Below are positions 26,154-36,010 of a stretch of 46,122 nt of DNA, piece by piece (position 1 is the stretch's first letter; every line of letters starts with the position of its first letter). Made by a program: the position numbers and the translations under genes. The notes beneath the pieces were generated by a model. It was not told the DNA's origin and searched no databases. It saw only the letters and a program-made list of their open reading frames with translations. The DNA is from Thermoprotei archaeon (GTDB lineage: Archaea; Thermoproteota; Thermoprotei; Thermofilales; B20-G17): the NCBI GenBank assembly GCA_003650675.1, contig QMRH01000010.1, positions 1-46,122 of the forward strand, given 5' to 3'.

Positions 26154-27821
26154 ATGCCAGTGTCCGAACCTATGATAGCCCAAATGGGAGGGATACCTGT
26201 ACTTATATTGAAGGAGGGAACCACTAGGAGAACCGGTAGAGAGGCTATACGACTTAACATAATGGTTGCCCGCGCCATAAGTGAAGCTGTAAAAACTACC
26301 CTCGGACCAAAGGGAATGGACAAGATGCTGATAGACAGTCTTGGAGACATAACTGTAAGCAACGATGGGGCAACGATTTTAGATGAGATGGATGTCCAGC
26401 ATCCAATAGCCAAACTTCTTGTAGAAGTTTCTAAAGCCCAAGACGATGAGGTGGGAGATGGTACAACAACAGCTGTTGTGCTGGCAGGCGAGCTATTAAG
26501 GGAGGCTGAAAAACTGCTCGCAAAGAACATTCACCCAACAATTATCGTTGGTGGCTATAAGAAAGCCCTTGAAAAATCAGTAGAGATACTAAAGAACCTG
26601 TCCAAAAAGATAGACATAAATGATAAAGAAACCTTGAAACACGTTGCCAGCACAGCTATGCATGGTAAAGTAGTTGCAGCCGTGAAAGACTTCTTCTCGG
26701 AGATAGCGGTCGACGCAGTAAAACAGGTTGCCGAGAAGGTTGGAGACAAATGGGTAGCAGATATTGATTACATTCAAATAATAAAGAAGCAGGGCGGCAG
26801 CCTATTTGACACAAAGCTTGTCTACGGAGTGATAATCGATAAGGAGGTAGTTCATCCAGGTATGCCGAAAAAGGTTGAGAAAGCGAAAATAGCCCTTCTA
26901 AACACTCCTCTTGAAGTCGAGAAAACCGAGATAGATGCGGAAATACGGATAAGCGATCCAACGCAGATGGAGCTGTTTAAGGAAGAAGAAGTTAAAATGC
27001 TCCGAGAGATGGTAGAGAAGATTAAAGGCGTGGGGGCAAATGTCGTTTTCTGCCAGAAGGGAATCGACGACATGGCCCAACACTATCTAGCCAAAGCCGG
27101 TATACTGGCTGTACGGAGGGTAAAGAAATCCGACATGGAAAAGCTGGCCCGTGCTACAGGAGCGAGAATCGTAACAAAGATAGAAGACTTGAGCGAAAAA
27201 GATCTAGGCTACGCAGAGGTTGTGGAGGAGAGGGAGATAGCAGGCGAAAAAATGGTCTTTGTAGAGGGATGTAAGAACCCTAAGGCTGTAAGTATACTCA
27301 TCAGAGGAGGGCTTGAGAAGATAATCGACGAAGCTGAAAGATCCCTTGAAGACGCCTTAAGCGTCGTTGCAGACGTAATAGAGGAACCCTATATACTTCC
27401 AGGTGGCGGTGCATCAGAAGCCGCTGTAGCAAAGAGCCTAAGAGAATACGCGGCTAAGGTGGGTGGCAAGGAGCAGTTAGCTATCGAGGCATTTGCCAAT
27501 GCTGTTGAATCGATTCCACGCACGCTTGCAGAGAATTCTGGGCTTGATCCCATCGACATAATAGCTGAGCTAAGAGCAGCTCACGACAAGGGATTACACT
27601 CATACGGTGTAGATGTATTTGAAGGTAAAGTCATGGACATGTATAATAGAAATGTAATAGAGCCCTTGGTTGTTAAAACACATGCGTTGAGAACATCCGT
27701 GGAAGCTGCATCGATGATTTTAAGGATAGACGATATCATAGCCGCATCAAAACTTGAAGAAGAAAAAGGTAAAGGCGGTAAAGAAGAAAAGTTCGGCGAG
27801 GAAGGAGAAAGCGAATTCTAA
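26154..27821 (+). CDS. thsB: Thermosome subunit, second paralogue
   Basis: This group II chaperonin has [30 protein letters not shown] and the late [14 protein letters not shown] motif. Its length is 555 residues. It differs from the subunit at 5084 in many surface positions and in the C-terminal tail. An in-frame GTG lies one codon earlier, but the ATG giving MPVSEPM is preferred. The apical domain and hinge look complete, with no sign of decay. Confidence 0.97.
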   Translation: MPVSEPMIAQMGGIPVLILKEGTTRRTGREAIRLNIMVARAISEAVKTTLGPKGMDKMLIDSLGDITVSNDGATILDEMDVQHPIAKLLVEVSKAQDDEVGDGTTTAVVLAGELLREAEKLLAKNIHPTIIVGGYKKALEKSVEILKNLSKKIDINDKETLKHVASTAMHGKVVAAVKDFFSEIAVDAVKQVAEKVGDKWVADIDYIQIIKKQGGSLFDTKLVYGVIIDKEVVHPGMPKKVEKAKIALLNTPLEVEKTEIDAEIRISDPTQMELFKEEEVKMLREMVEKIKGVGANVVFCQKGIDDMAQHYLAKAGILAVRRVKKSDMEKLARATGARIVTKIEDLSEKDLGYAEVVEEREIAGEKMVFVEGCKNPKAVSILIRGGLEKIIDEAERSLEDALSVVADVIEEPYILPGGGASEAAVAKSLREYAAKVGGKEQLAIEAFANAVESIPRTLAENSGLDPIDIIAELRAAHDKGLHSYGVDVFEGKVMDMYNRNVIEPLVVKTHALRTSVEAASMILRIDDIIAASKLEEEKGKGGKEEKFGEEGESEF

Positions 27822-27897
27822 GGGATTTAAAACTTAAAATTATTTACCTTTTCCGTCAATTTAAAAAATCTCTTTTTAATAGATTTCTAGGAGAAAA

Positions 27898-28695
27898 ATG
27901 CCTATAATCACCTTGTTAACAGACTTTGGTCTTCAAGACCCTTATGTAGGGGTAATGAAAGGAGTCATTTACAAAATTAATCCAAACGTAAAAATTGTGG
28001 ATATAACACATGGAGTATCAAAATTTAATGTAAGGGAAGCCGCTTTCATCCTTGCATACTCCTACAAATACTTTCCTCCAGGGACTATACACGTTGTGGT
28101 TGTCGACCCAGGTGTGGGTACAGCACGTAAAGGCCTGATAATTAAAACCAAGAAATACTTTTTTGTGGGACCGGACAATGGGGTTTTAATCTCAGCTGCT
28201 GAAGAGAATGGAATACAAGCAGTATATTTCATCAACACAGAGAATTATAAAGAGATATCATATACTTTTCATGGACGCGATGTCTTTGCCCCCACCGCCG
28301 CATACTTATCTTTAGGAATTCCACCGAGTAAGCTGGGAAACCCCACAGAAAAATATCTTCCCGCCCCCTACTCTAGACCCTCAATAGTCGAGAAAGGAAC
28401 TATAAGCGGGGAAATCATATATATTGATGGCTTTGGTAACTTGGTCACAAATATACCTTCTAACCTAATCTGGAAACAGGAAATAAGATACGGAGACCTT
28501 CTGGAAGTAACCATACGTGGGAGAAGACCCATGAAATTGCGGTTACATAAAGCCTATGGAGAAACACCGCCAGGATCCCTCCTTTTGCTTATAAATAGCT
28601 TTAACCACCTCGAAATCTCGATGAACATGGGCAATGCTGCAAACGCACTGAAGGTGAAGCAAGGAGAAAAAATAACGGTAAGAAAAGTTATTTAG
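27898..28695 (+). CDS. SAM hydroxide adenosyltransferase (DUF62 family)
   Basis: Members split S-adenosylmethionine with water to adenosine and methionine. The 265-residue product has the N-terminal TLLTDFGLQDPYVGVMKG with the conserved aspartate. VDPGVGTARKGL, VGPDNGVL, the FHGRDVFAP motif and the C-terminal barrel with DGFGNLVTNI follow. All are typical of the family. It stands 76 bases after the thermosome gene. Confidence 0.93.
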   Translation: MPIITLLTDFGLQDPYVGVMKGVIYKINPNVKIVDITHGVSKFNVREAAFILAYSYKYFPPGTIHVVVVDPGVGTARKGLIIKTKKYFFVGPDNGVLISAAEENGIQAVYFINTENYKEISYTFHGRDVFAPTAAYLSLGIPPSKLGNPTEKYLPAPYSRPSIVEKGTISGEIIYIDGFGNLVTNIPSNLIWKQEIRYGDLLEVTIRGRRPMKLRLHKAYGETPPGSLLLLINSFNHLEISMNMGNAANALKVKQGEKITVRKVI

Positions 28696-28739
28696 GGGCT
28701 GGAGGACCTTTTCTTACACATGTTTTAAACACTGTGGAG

Positions 28740-28756
28740 CCTCTCGTTACGAGAGG
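28740..28756. repeat. Perfect 7-bp hairpin between two genes
   Basis: CCTCTCG-TTA-CGAGAGG forms a 7-bp stem with a three-base loop, 45 bases after the DUF62 stop and 45 bases before the rtcA TATA box. There is no T-run after it, so it may be an RNA processing or stability element rather than a terminator. Confidence 0.4.
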
Positions 28757-28800
28757 AGAGTAAAAACACTATATAACTAACCGCAATTCCATGGCAGACA

Positions 28801-28810
28801 AAAATATAAG
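28801..28810 (+). promoter_or_regulatory. TATA box of rtcA
   Basis: AAAATATAAG lies 29 bases upstream of the ATG, and GGGGAGGGA sits immediately before the ATG. Confidence 0.5.
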
Positions 28811-28838
28811 TTAAAGTATAGAGCTACGGGGAGGGAGA

Positions 28839-29921
28839 ATGGTTGGCTTGAAGGTCCAAGTGATAGATGGAAGTTTAGGTGAAGGTGGAGGACAGGTACT
28901 TCGAACCAGCGTCGCTCTGTCAGCCTTAACCTTAAAACCAGTAAGGATCATCAACATTCGTGCTAAACGTTCAAACCCGGGCCTTAGACCACAGCATGTT
29001 GTCGCCATTAAATCGGTTGCGCAGCTCTGTGATGCTAAGGTAAAGGGGCTTGATGTAGGTTCGCGTGAAGTTACCTTCATACCTTCAAGGCATCGAGGAG
29101 GAGTCTTCAAATTTGATATAGGAACAGCCGGTAGCATCCCCCTCGTCCTACAATCGCTTTTAATAGTCGCACCAGCACTACCTGAACCCTGCGACATCAC
29201 AATAAGAGGAGGTACTGATGTTCAGTGGAGTCCACCTATTGACTACATACGTTTCGTACTACTTCCCATACTGAGAAGCATAGGGGTTGACGTAGATATC
29301 CAAGTGATTCGAAGGGGCCACTACCCTAAGGGTGGCGGATTGGTAAGGATAAAAACACGTCCAGCTAATATCCTTAAACCCCTTAGCGTTATCAAAAGAG
29401 GAAGTGTACTTAAAATAGAGGGGATATCCCATGCCGTACGTTTACCTAGCCACGTCGCCGAAAGACAAGCCTATTCTGCTTTAAACCTTCTAAAACAAGG
29501 GTTGCCTGGCGTCGAAATAAAAATAGAGAAAGAATTTTATTCTCCAAGCCGAGACCCGCACTTAGGACCAGGAAGCGGAATAGTTCTCTGGGCCATCACA
29601 AGCAATAAAACACGGTTAGGTGCAGATGCTCTGGGTGCTAGAGGTAAACCTGCGGAAAAGGTGGGTAGAGAGGCCGCCGAAAAGTTGTTAGAGGAATTAT
29701 CCACCAACATGGCATTTGATAAACATATGGGAGATATGCTCATACCTTACCTTGCCATGGCTAAAGGAACATCCAGCATAGGTGTTAGTAAACTTACTAT
29801 GCATGCTTTAACCAATATAATGATCACAGAGAAGCTTCTTAACGTGAAATTCGATTTAACAGGTGAAGAAGGAAAACCAGGAGTAATAAGGGTAAAGGGT
29901 ATAGGAGGGGTATTCGATTAG
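28839..29921 (+). CDS. rtcA: RNA 3'-terminal phosphate cyclase
   Basis: RtcA converts RNA 3'-phosphate ends to 2',3'-cyclic phosphates using ATP. The 360-residue product shows the EGGGQVLRTSVALS motif, RSNPGLRPQHV, the GGTDVQWSP segment and HYPKGGGLV. The catalytic histidine lies in AFDKHMGDMLIPYLA. It may act with RNA repair or tRNA splicing in an organism that has spliced tRNAs. Its stop is two bases from the convergent phosphatidyltransferase gene. Confidence 0.96.
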   Translation: MVGLKVQVIDGSLGEGGGQVLRTSVALSALTLKPVRIINIRAKRSNPGLRPQHVVAIKSVAQLCDAKVKGLDVGSREVTFIPSRHRGGVFKFDIGTAGSIPLVLQSLLIVAPALPEPCDITIRGGTDVQWSPPIDYIRFVLLPILRSIGVDVDIQVIRRGHYPKGGGLVRIKTRPANILKPLSVIKRGSVLKIEGISHAVRLPSHVAERQAYSALNLLKQGLPGVEIKIEKEFYSPSRDPHLGPGSGIVLWAITSNKTRLGADALGARGKPAEKVGREAAEKLLEELSTNMAFDKHMGDMLIPYLAMAKGTSSIGVSKLTMHALTNIMITEKLLNVKFDLTGEEGKPGVIRVKGIGGVFD

Positions 29922-29923
29922 AA

Positions 29924-30529
29924 CTAATGTTTCTTTCCAAAAAAGGTAATTATAGCCATAATTCTGTGGACCACAGTCAAATATACTGCAACCACAAGTA
30001 AGTAAAAGACTATTTTAGAAAGTAGGGCAAAGCCAGATACGTATAAGATATATATTATAAATAAGATAACTAGCCTCTCTGCCCTCTCCATCAACCCGAC
30101 CCCTTCAAGCTTAACGTTGTGTTTTAGACCTTCAGCTCTAGCCCTAGTGTAGCTGACCAACAGAGATCCTACAATTATTAGATAAGCTTCTTGGAAGCTG
30201 ATCATCCCACAATATGCAAAAGACGCTATGAACAAAGCCTCGTTAATGCGATCCACCGTAGAATCCAAGAACGCGCCTACCTTAGAAGTTTTACCAGTAT
30301 AGCGTGCCAAACCTCCATCCAGAAAATCGAATAACCCTGAGACTCCGAACAGGGATGCCACTAAAATGGGAGGCGTCGACCCTCCGAGAATAAAGGTAGC
30401 AACAAAAAGCAGTGAGGCTAGAAGCAATGAGGAGATTGTAAGCAAATTTGGGGTAACACCTATCTGAGCTAAGGCCTTTATGAGGAAAAACATGTACTGG
30501 TTTAATAAGGGTTTAATTTTAGTGAGCAT
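29924..30529 (-). CDS. CDP-alcohol phosphatidyltransferase, probable archaetidylinositol phosphate synthase
   Basis: This membrane enzyme of archaeal lipid headgroup synthesis is 201 residues long. The family motif is intact as DFLDGGLARYTGK, followed by VGAFLDSTVDR, giving the four metal-binding aspartates. Several membrane helices follow. Sequence context (IGVTPNLLTISSLLLA) fits archaetidylinositol phosphate synthases, but the alcohol acceptor is inferred. It is the last gene of the alaS-DUF434-NAC operon. Confidence 0.85.
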   Translation of the reverse strand: MLTKIKPLLNQYMFFLIKALAQIGVTPNLLTISSLLLASLLFVATFILGGSTPPILVASLFGVSGLFDFLDGGLARYTGKTSKVGAFLDSTVDRINEALFIASFAYCGMISFQEAYLIIVGSLLVSYTRARAEGLKHNVKLEGVGLMERAERLVILFIIYILYVSGFALLSKIVFYLLVVAVYLTVVHRIMAIITFFGKKH

Positions 30530-30536
30530 TTACAAT

Positions 30537-30893
30537 CTAACCAACAGTTTTACTTGAGGAAAGTAGGAGTATTGCTTTAGCTAGGTCTCCTCCAGTTTGT
30601 TTAAGCGCCTTTAAAGCTTCTTCTCTTGACACACCAGCCTGCATAGCTACCAGTTCTACATCTTCATCACTTATCTCAACCTCCACTTCACGGGTTACTT
30701 CTTTAGCTTCACCGATAACCTGAAATATCTGCTCGTTCCCCACCTTCAAGATGCTAACTTTAGGATCGCTAATTATAATGTCCCTATCTTCGAGAATTAT
30801 CCTTACTTCTCTAACCCCATTCAATTCCTCTATCTGTAATCCCAGCCTCTTAGATAATCTTTTTAATTCTCTTGGCGAAATCCTTCGTATCAA
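30537..30893 (-). CDS. nac: Nascent polypeptide-associated complex protein (aNAC)
   Basis: This homodimeric ribosome-associated chaperone binds emerging chains. The 118-residue protein has the NAC domain with SPRELKRLSKRLGLQIEEL and VSILKVGNEQIFQVIGEA. A C-terminal UBA domain follows (EDVELVAMQAGVSREEALKA). The start overlaps the end of the upstream DUF434 gene by 44 bases. Confidence 0.95.
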   Translation of the reverse strand: MIRRISPRELKRLSKRLGLQIEELNGVREVRIILEDRDIIISDPKVSILKVGNEQIFQVIGEAKEVTREVEVEISDEDVELVAMQAGVSREEALKALKQTGGDLAKAILLLSSSKTVG

Positions 30894-31608
30894 TTCTCTT
30901 TAACCCCTCCTCTATTAGTCTACGTACGTTTATTATGTTTTTCTTAAGACCAGCCTTACGTAGAGCCACGACTCCTCCTAAATCCACTATTTTAGTGGCT
31001 TTAGAAATTATGAACGAGTCGCTTGAAGATATTATGCCTTTCATGTCTAATACTGCTCTATCAGTCCTCTTTACGGCTACGGCTGTACCCTTAAATCCCA
31101 TTTCATTAAGCTTTCTTCTAGAATATTGTGCAAATACCCCACTACGGCTTACCGGAGCATCATAGAAGATCATGATCTCCTTTATATACGGTATGATTTT
31201 TTTAACCTCCTCTAGAAATACTGTCAAAGCATTGTACATTTTATCGTCGATTTTTATCCTTCTGAAGGCTGAAGATAAGTCTCTTACAAATAGGTCGTCG
31301 CAGATTATTAAAGGGTCTTCGTCTAATGCACTTTGTATTGTTATTAGAACATTAAACCCATCAACTAGCAATATTTTTCCTTTTAATTCCCTGAGAGAAA
31401 CCCTCTTACTTAACCTTTCCACTATTTCTCTTTCTGAATAAACGGATCGAAATAGAAACATTCTTTCAATGGGGTTCAACTTGTATCGTTCCTCCACTAT
31501 CCGTAAAGCTCTCGCCCGATTGTAACCCCTATTCAAGAGAAATTTATAATCTATTATAGCATCTAGAATCCTATCATCTATAGAAAATGATTTAACTACT
31601 TCAAACAA
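30850..31608 (-). CDS. DUF434 domain protein
   Basis: The central segment LLVDGFNVLITIQSALDEDP and ICDDLFVRDLSSAFRRIKID are the signature of DUF434. The C-terminal half (IFYDAPVSRSGVFAQYSRR, then SFIISKATKIVDLGG) has an aspartate-rich Rossmann-like pattern suggesting a nuclease-type fold (PIN/DUF5616-like). The function is unproven. It overlaps alaS by 13 bases and NAC by 44 bases, so translation is probably coupled. Confidence 0.8.
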   Translation of the reverse strand: MFEVVKSFSIDDRILDAIIDYKFLLNRGYNRARALRIVEERYKLNPIERMFLFRSVYSEREIVERLSKRVSLRELKGKILLVDGFNVLITIQSALDEDPLIICDDLFVRDLSSAFRRIKIDDKMYNALTVFLEEVKKIIPYIKEIMIFYDAPVSRSGVFAQYSRRKLNEMGFKGTAVAVKRTDRAVLDMKGIISSSDSFIISKATKIVDLGGVVALRKAGLKKNIINVRRLIEEGLKRIDTKDFAKRIKKII

Positions 31609-34328
31609 TTTAAAAGCACCGTTTTTACCTCCTCTAGAAATACTCTTGGATCCCTGACATCTATTATTCCCTGTGCAAAATGCTTTCTTCCTCCACCTGA
31701 CAACCTAAAGCCATGCTCTTTTAAGATGTTTAACACTGCGTTAGCTGTAATTCTTTTCATGACTTTTTCTCCAAGAGTTAACATGAAGAATTTTTTATTT
31801 TCTTTAACTAGTATTAGGAAAGCCAAGGCGTCTGCATAATTGTCTCTAATGTAAAACGCCGTCTTCCTCAGCTTATTTAAATCATCCCCCTCGATTATGT
31901 CTGTTATCACATGGAATTCTTTTACGCATACGGCTTTTCGAACCATCTTCTCTACTTCTATTTCAATAATTTTATCTTCAAGCTTCTCCACCTTAGAAGA
32001 CAACCTTCTTTTTTCCTCCAAGAGCTCGTTAACTTTCCTCCTCAAATCATGTAACGGTACATTTAGATCCCTTGAAACATCCTCCATTATTTTTTCAAGA
32101 TCCTGTATGTGCTTTAATGTCCTTAAGCCAGTCGCGTATTCTAGTCGTTCAACGCCGTCCTGTATTCTCTCAGTGTGGAATATTTTTATTAAACCCACTT
32201 CACCTGTTCTGGTACAGTGTATGCCACCACAGGCTTCAGCATCCCAGTTTTCCACTTCTACGATACGTAACACGTTCTCAGGTACTACACCTCCCTGATA
32301 TAGTGTAAAGCCATATCTTTTTTCGGCTAGATTTCTGTCCATATTATAGACATTGATTTTCCGGTTCTCGAGAACTATCTTGTTGGCTAATTCCTCTATT
32401 TTCTCTATTTCTCTTCTAGTAAGTCTCTTATAGTGCGTTATGTCGAGTCTTGCATAGTCTTCTGTTTTATGCGCCCCCGCCTGCCAAACATGTTTCCCTA
32501 AAATTTTTCGTGCCGCTGCCAATATTATATGCGTGGCTGTATGCGCCCTAGAGATAGCGTTGCGGCGTTCCACATCGAGAATACATTCGACCTCATCGCC
32601 CTCAAGTAAGGTTCCTTTAATCTGGTCGCATACATGGACTACTATGTTTTTTACTTTCTTTACGTCGACGACTTTAGCTTTGAATCTCTTAGATAAGATC
32701 CATCCTCTATCGGCTTCGGCCCCGCCGCCCTCTGGATAAAATATAGTTTGGTCAAGGACAATGTATTTGCCTTCCCCAGCTATTTTAAGTACTTTTGCTG
32801 TGCATCTGGCTAGTTTTGGATCAGAATAATATAAGAGGTTTGTTTGGGGAAGACCCTCAACATTTATCGGTATCTCTTCAGCTTTTTCCGATGAAACACG
32901 TGTAGATTCATGAAGTTTAGCGAGCCTTGAATAGAAATCACCCGGTATCTCCACTTCTACTCCTCGGTCTCTTAGGAAATCTTTGACAAGTTCGGGTGGA
33001 ATACCTTGAGAATCATAAAGTTGTACGAGATCCGCTACGTTAATCGATTTCTTACCCCTCTTCAATAGCTTCCTTAAAACGATGTCTTTACCTCGCCTAA
33101 CAAGATCATGGAATCGTTTAGTTTCAACATCGATGATATCATCTATTAGATCCCTTAGTTCCAAGTATTCCGGGAACTCTTTTCTCCAGAACTCCAACTG
33201 TAAATCAACGATGTACCTGAGGTCGAAAGGTAGTTTCTGTATATAGATGTCCTTCAAGGATCTCCTTATCAAAAGTCTAGCTAGGTATCCTTCACCACTA
33301 TTAGAGGGCACTATCCCGTCACCAAGCATGAACATCAATGCTCTACTGTGATCTAGGAGACGAAATATAACCTCATATGGACGTAAAACCTCATTTAGTT
33401 CCATAATGGAAAAACCGTGTTTTTCGGCAAGCATACTCTTGAACTTCTTCTCAAGTTCAGGTGTTTCGCTACTAAACTTTCCTGCATAGCGTGAAATATC
33501 CTCCAAAATCCTATGATCTAGCGGGGGGATCCCTGTTTCCAGTCTCAATTTTTCGACCAGTTTACCGAAAACCGCATCGTAGATCGTTGGCGCTCCTGTA
33601 AGAAACCAGTATATTCTCTCGAGACCATAGCCTGTATCCACGATAAAATTGTTCATTGGAATCATATCGCCGTTTATAACCCTATAGTGCATGAAAACTA
33701 ATGTCGCTACCTCTAGTCCATCAACTATAATCTCGAAGTCTTCGCCAGCATTTCCACCGCCACTCCAAAGATCTTCAATGTAGACTATTTTTTCTTTAGG
33801 TATACCTAACTCCTTTACGAAGAAATCAAGACTATAGCGAACAGTTTCCTCGTTCCAGTATACGTGTATTTTGCCGAAGTTGAATGCGTGATGTGCCATC
33901 ATTTCAAAAGTTGTTAAATGTCTTCCAGTTTTACCGACATTTTCGACGTCGGTGAGCCTTATACAGGGCTGAGATATTGTAAGGGGATTTGCAGGTGGCG
34001 GCACTATTCCCTCAGTAACCCATGGCTGGAAATCATATATTGATGCACCCACCAGGTAGACGTCTTCCCGCCAACGTGCAACCACAGGGTACCGTTTTAT
34101 TCTGGAATGACCGTTTTTCTCGAAAAAACCTAGAAAAGCTTCCCGTACATCCTTTAGTTCTAAACCGGTTTTAAATCGCTTTCCAATAAACTCGTATTCT
34201 CCGCAAGGTTGGTCTGTACATATCTCGAGATCCTCGTTAACGGTCCAAAAATATCGTCCACACTTCTTACATTTTTTCCTAGTGAATCCCTCCTCCTGAA
34301 AGACTTTTACATCGAAGAAACTCTTCAA
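31596..34328 (-). CDS. alaS: Alanyl-tRNA synthetase
   Basis: This class II synthetase charges tRNA-Ala and edits mischarged Ser and Gly. The 910-residue archaeal form starts with a zinc-binding N-terminal module (CKKCGRYFW), then the catalytic core with QPCIRLTDVENVGKTGRH and FEMMAHHAFNFG. The editing domain carries HTATHI and CGGIHC. A coiled-coil and C-terminal C-Ala domain end with GGGRKHFAQGIID. It is the promoter-proximal gene of its operon. Confidence 0.98.
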   Translation of the reverse strand: MKSFFDVKVFQEEGFTRKKCKKCGRYFWTVNEDLEICTDQPCGEYEFIGKRFKTGLELKDVREAFLGFFEKNGHSRIKRYPVVARWREDVYLVGASIYDFQPWVTEGIVPPPANPLTISQPCIRLTDVENVGKTGRHLTTFEMMAHHAFNFGKIHVYWNEETVRYSLDFFVKELGIPKEKIVYIEDLWSGGGNAGEDFEIIVDGLEVATLVFMHYRVINGDMIPMNNFIVDTGYGLERIYWFLTGAPTIYDAVFGKLVEKLRLETGIPPLDHRILEDISRYAGKFSSETPELEKKFKSMLAEKHGFSIMELNEVLRPYEVIFRLLDHSRALMFMLGDGIVPSNSGEGYLARLLIRRSLKDIYIQKLPFDLRYIVDLQLEFWRKEFPEYLELRDLIDDIIDVETKRFHDLVRRGKDIVLRKLLKRGKKSINVADLVQLYDSQGIPPELVKDFLRDRGVEVEIPGDFYSRLAKLHESTRVSSEKAEEIPINVEGLPQTNLLYYSDPKLARCTAKVLKIAGEGKYIVLDQTIFYPEGGGAEADRGWILSKRFKAKVVDVKKVKNIVVHVCDQIKGTLLEGDEVECILDVERRNAISRAHTATHIILAAARKILGKHVWQAGAHKTEDYARLDITHYKRLTRREIEKIEELANKIVLENRKINVYNMDRNLAEKRYGFTLYQGGVVPENVLRIVEVENWDAEACGGIHCTRTGEVGLIKIFHTERIQDGVERLEYATGLRTLKHIQDLEKIMEDVSRDLNVPLHDLRRKVNELLEEKRRLSSKVEKLEDKIIEIEVEKMVRKAVCVKEFHVITDIIEGDDLNKLRKTAFYIRDNYADALAFLILVKENKKFFMLTLGEKVMKRITANAVLNILKEHGFRLSGGGRKHFAQGIIDVRDPRVFLEEVKTVLLNCLK

Positions 34329-34482
34329 TTATCCCACCACCAATACAAGTACTTTTATCGATAGAGTAATTTAAACATATACCACTTTGTTCCGCCCCAT
34401 ACTCCACAGGCAAAGATAAACTATTATAAACTCTCTAAAGATCCAACCCACACGTGTAAGTAGTTAGTAAAATTACACTTTG

Positions 34483-35355
34483 TTATAATTTATCTTTGAT
34501 CTTTTCGTAGATATTTGTAGCTACGAGAACCGCCTTCGAGACGTTATATTCAATGCTTTCCTTGAGAGGGATAACCGTATTCAACGCCAGGTTTAATGCC
34601 TCAGTCTGTGCTTTAGTTAAAGTTAATGGTATCGCCTCTCTCACAGGAATAGCTGCATTAACGGCTAGATTTAACGCGTTCTTTACGGCTTCAGCGATTT
34701 CGGACTTCATGCTTTCTAGGTCGATTTCTAGATCCTCGCCGGCTATCGTCAATCCGTCCACATAGGCTGCCTTAACCTGCAAACCAACCTCTATTGGTTT
34801 TATATCAAGCTTCTTTAACAGCTCAGCTAACTCGCCTGATATGACATCCCCCTTTCTAGCTACAACAGTGTCTTTTTCAACCCAGATGCTTCCCTCTTTA
34901 ATTCTGGTTTCTACCCTAAGTTTACTAAAAATGCTTAAGACAGGTCCTGGAGGTAGATTGGTGTTGCCAGCCGGTATTATTATATCGTTTTGCGCTATAT
35001 CGCCTGCCTTCGCTTCTCTTGCAATCTTATTCTTATCGAGAAATAGTTTAAGCTCAAAGGGGTTAAATGTCGTGAAGATCAACGCGTTGCTTCCTTTAAG
35101 ATACTGTATGAGTTTATTTGCGTTCGGTAACCCCGACTCTCTGAGGGCTTTTTCCACTAGCCGGTTTTTCACGACCCTAAGAATGTCTCCTCTTTCCCTC
35201 AGCTTTGCACGTATTTCATGCAACACCGGTGCTGTCACGTAATTAATATCGGCTATGGCTATTGTAGGATACTTAGTCAATAGGCTTCGTATCTCCTTTA
35301 CCTGTCTTCTCTTCCACTCTGGTACCGGTCGTTTTCTAACATACTTTAACGCCAA
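34483..35355 (-). CDS. rplP0: Ribosomal protein L10 (P0), lacking the usual acidic tail
   Basis: L10/P0 anchors the L12 stalk. The RNA-binding domain (LLTKYPTIAIADINYVTAP and the KGSNALIFT segment) and the insertion domain (GSIWVEKDTVVARKGDVIS) are present. The L12-binding helical spine shows two similar repeats, ALNLAVNAAIPVREAI and ALNLALNTVIPLKESI. The protein then ends SKAVLVATNIYEKIKDKL at residue 290, without the charged linker and conserved acidic end of most archaeal P0 proteins. No L12 gene follows. Confidence 0.93.
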   Translation of the reverse strand: MALKYVRKRPVPEWKRRQVKEIRSLLTKYPTIAIADINYVTAPVLHEIRAKLRERGDILRVVKNRLVEKALRESGLPNANKLIQYLKGSNALIFTTFNPFELKLFLDKNKIAREAKAGDIAQNDIIIPAGNTNLPPGPVLSIFSKLRVETRIKEGSIWVEKDTVVARKGDVISGELAELLKKLDIKPIEVGLQVKAAYVDGLTIAGEDLEIDLESMKSEIAEAVKNALNLAVNAAIPVREAIPLTLTKAQTEALNLALNTVIPLKESIEYNVSKAVLVATNIYEKIKDKL

Positions 35356-35356
35356 A

Positions 35357-36010
35357 TTACCTCACCCGTACGGAGGGCCCCATAGTTAATTTAAGGTACA
35401 TTTTTTCCAGTTGCTGGGGTAATGTATATTTGGTAGCAATGACCTCTAAAACTCTTAAAATATTTTCGGCTATTTCCTCCTCTGGCTGGGTTTCGAGGCC
35501 GACCCAACACATGACTTGAGGCTGGTCTCTTACACGTATCATTCTCGAATTCTTAAGCCTTGCTACAAGTGCTTCAACGTTTGCATTAGGCGGTAGCACC
35601 GTCGGTATCTTCCCCCGAGGGCCTAGAAACCTACCTAAAACTCTACCCACATGTGCCATCAAGTCGGGTTGCGCTAGGAAGAAATCGTATTCAGAGGCCA
35701 GTTTCTTGGCTTCTTTTTTGCTACCGGATAGGTTTTCTAAATCCTCTCGAGAGAAAACTGCGTCAGCGCCCGCATTTTTTGCCCTTAATGCCAGATCTCC
35801 TGTAGCGAAAACACAGATTTTCGCCTGCTTTTCAGGCGGCACATAGGGTAAGTGTACAGGTGTCATTAATCTGTTTTCAGGCTTCTTGAGGTCTATATCT
35901 CTAAGTTTAACTATGAGTTCTACGCTTTGAACGAAGTTTCTTCGTTTACTATTGGCCTTAATCTCGCGAATCGCCTTTATAAGCTCCTCCCTTTGTATAA
36001 CAGCACTCAT
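35357..36010 (-). CDS. rpl1: Ribosomal protein L1
   Basis: L1 forms the mobile stalk at the E site and often represses its own operon by binding the mRNA. The 217-residue protein shows the typical FATGDLALRAKNAGADAV region, GRVLGRFLGPRGKIPT and a TMGPSVRV C-terminus. I chose the ATG giving MSAVIQREEL because it overlaps the L11 stop codon as ATGA, a usual coupling. L10 begins one base after its stop. Confidence 0.96.
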   Translation of the reverse strand: MSAVIQREELIKAIREIKANSKRRNFVQSVELIVKLRDIDLKKPENRLMTPVHLPYVPPEKQAKICVFATGDLALRAKNAGADAVFSREDLENLSGSKKEAKKLASEYDFFLAQPDLMAHVGRVLGRFLGPRGKIPTVLPPNANVEALVARLKNSRMIRVRDQPQVMCWVGLETQPEEEIAENILRVLEVIATKYTLPQQLEKMYLKLTMGPSVRVR

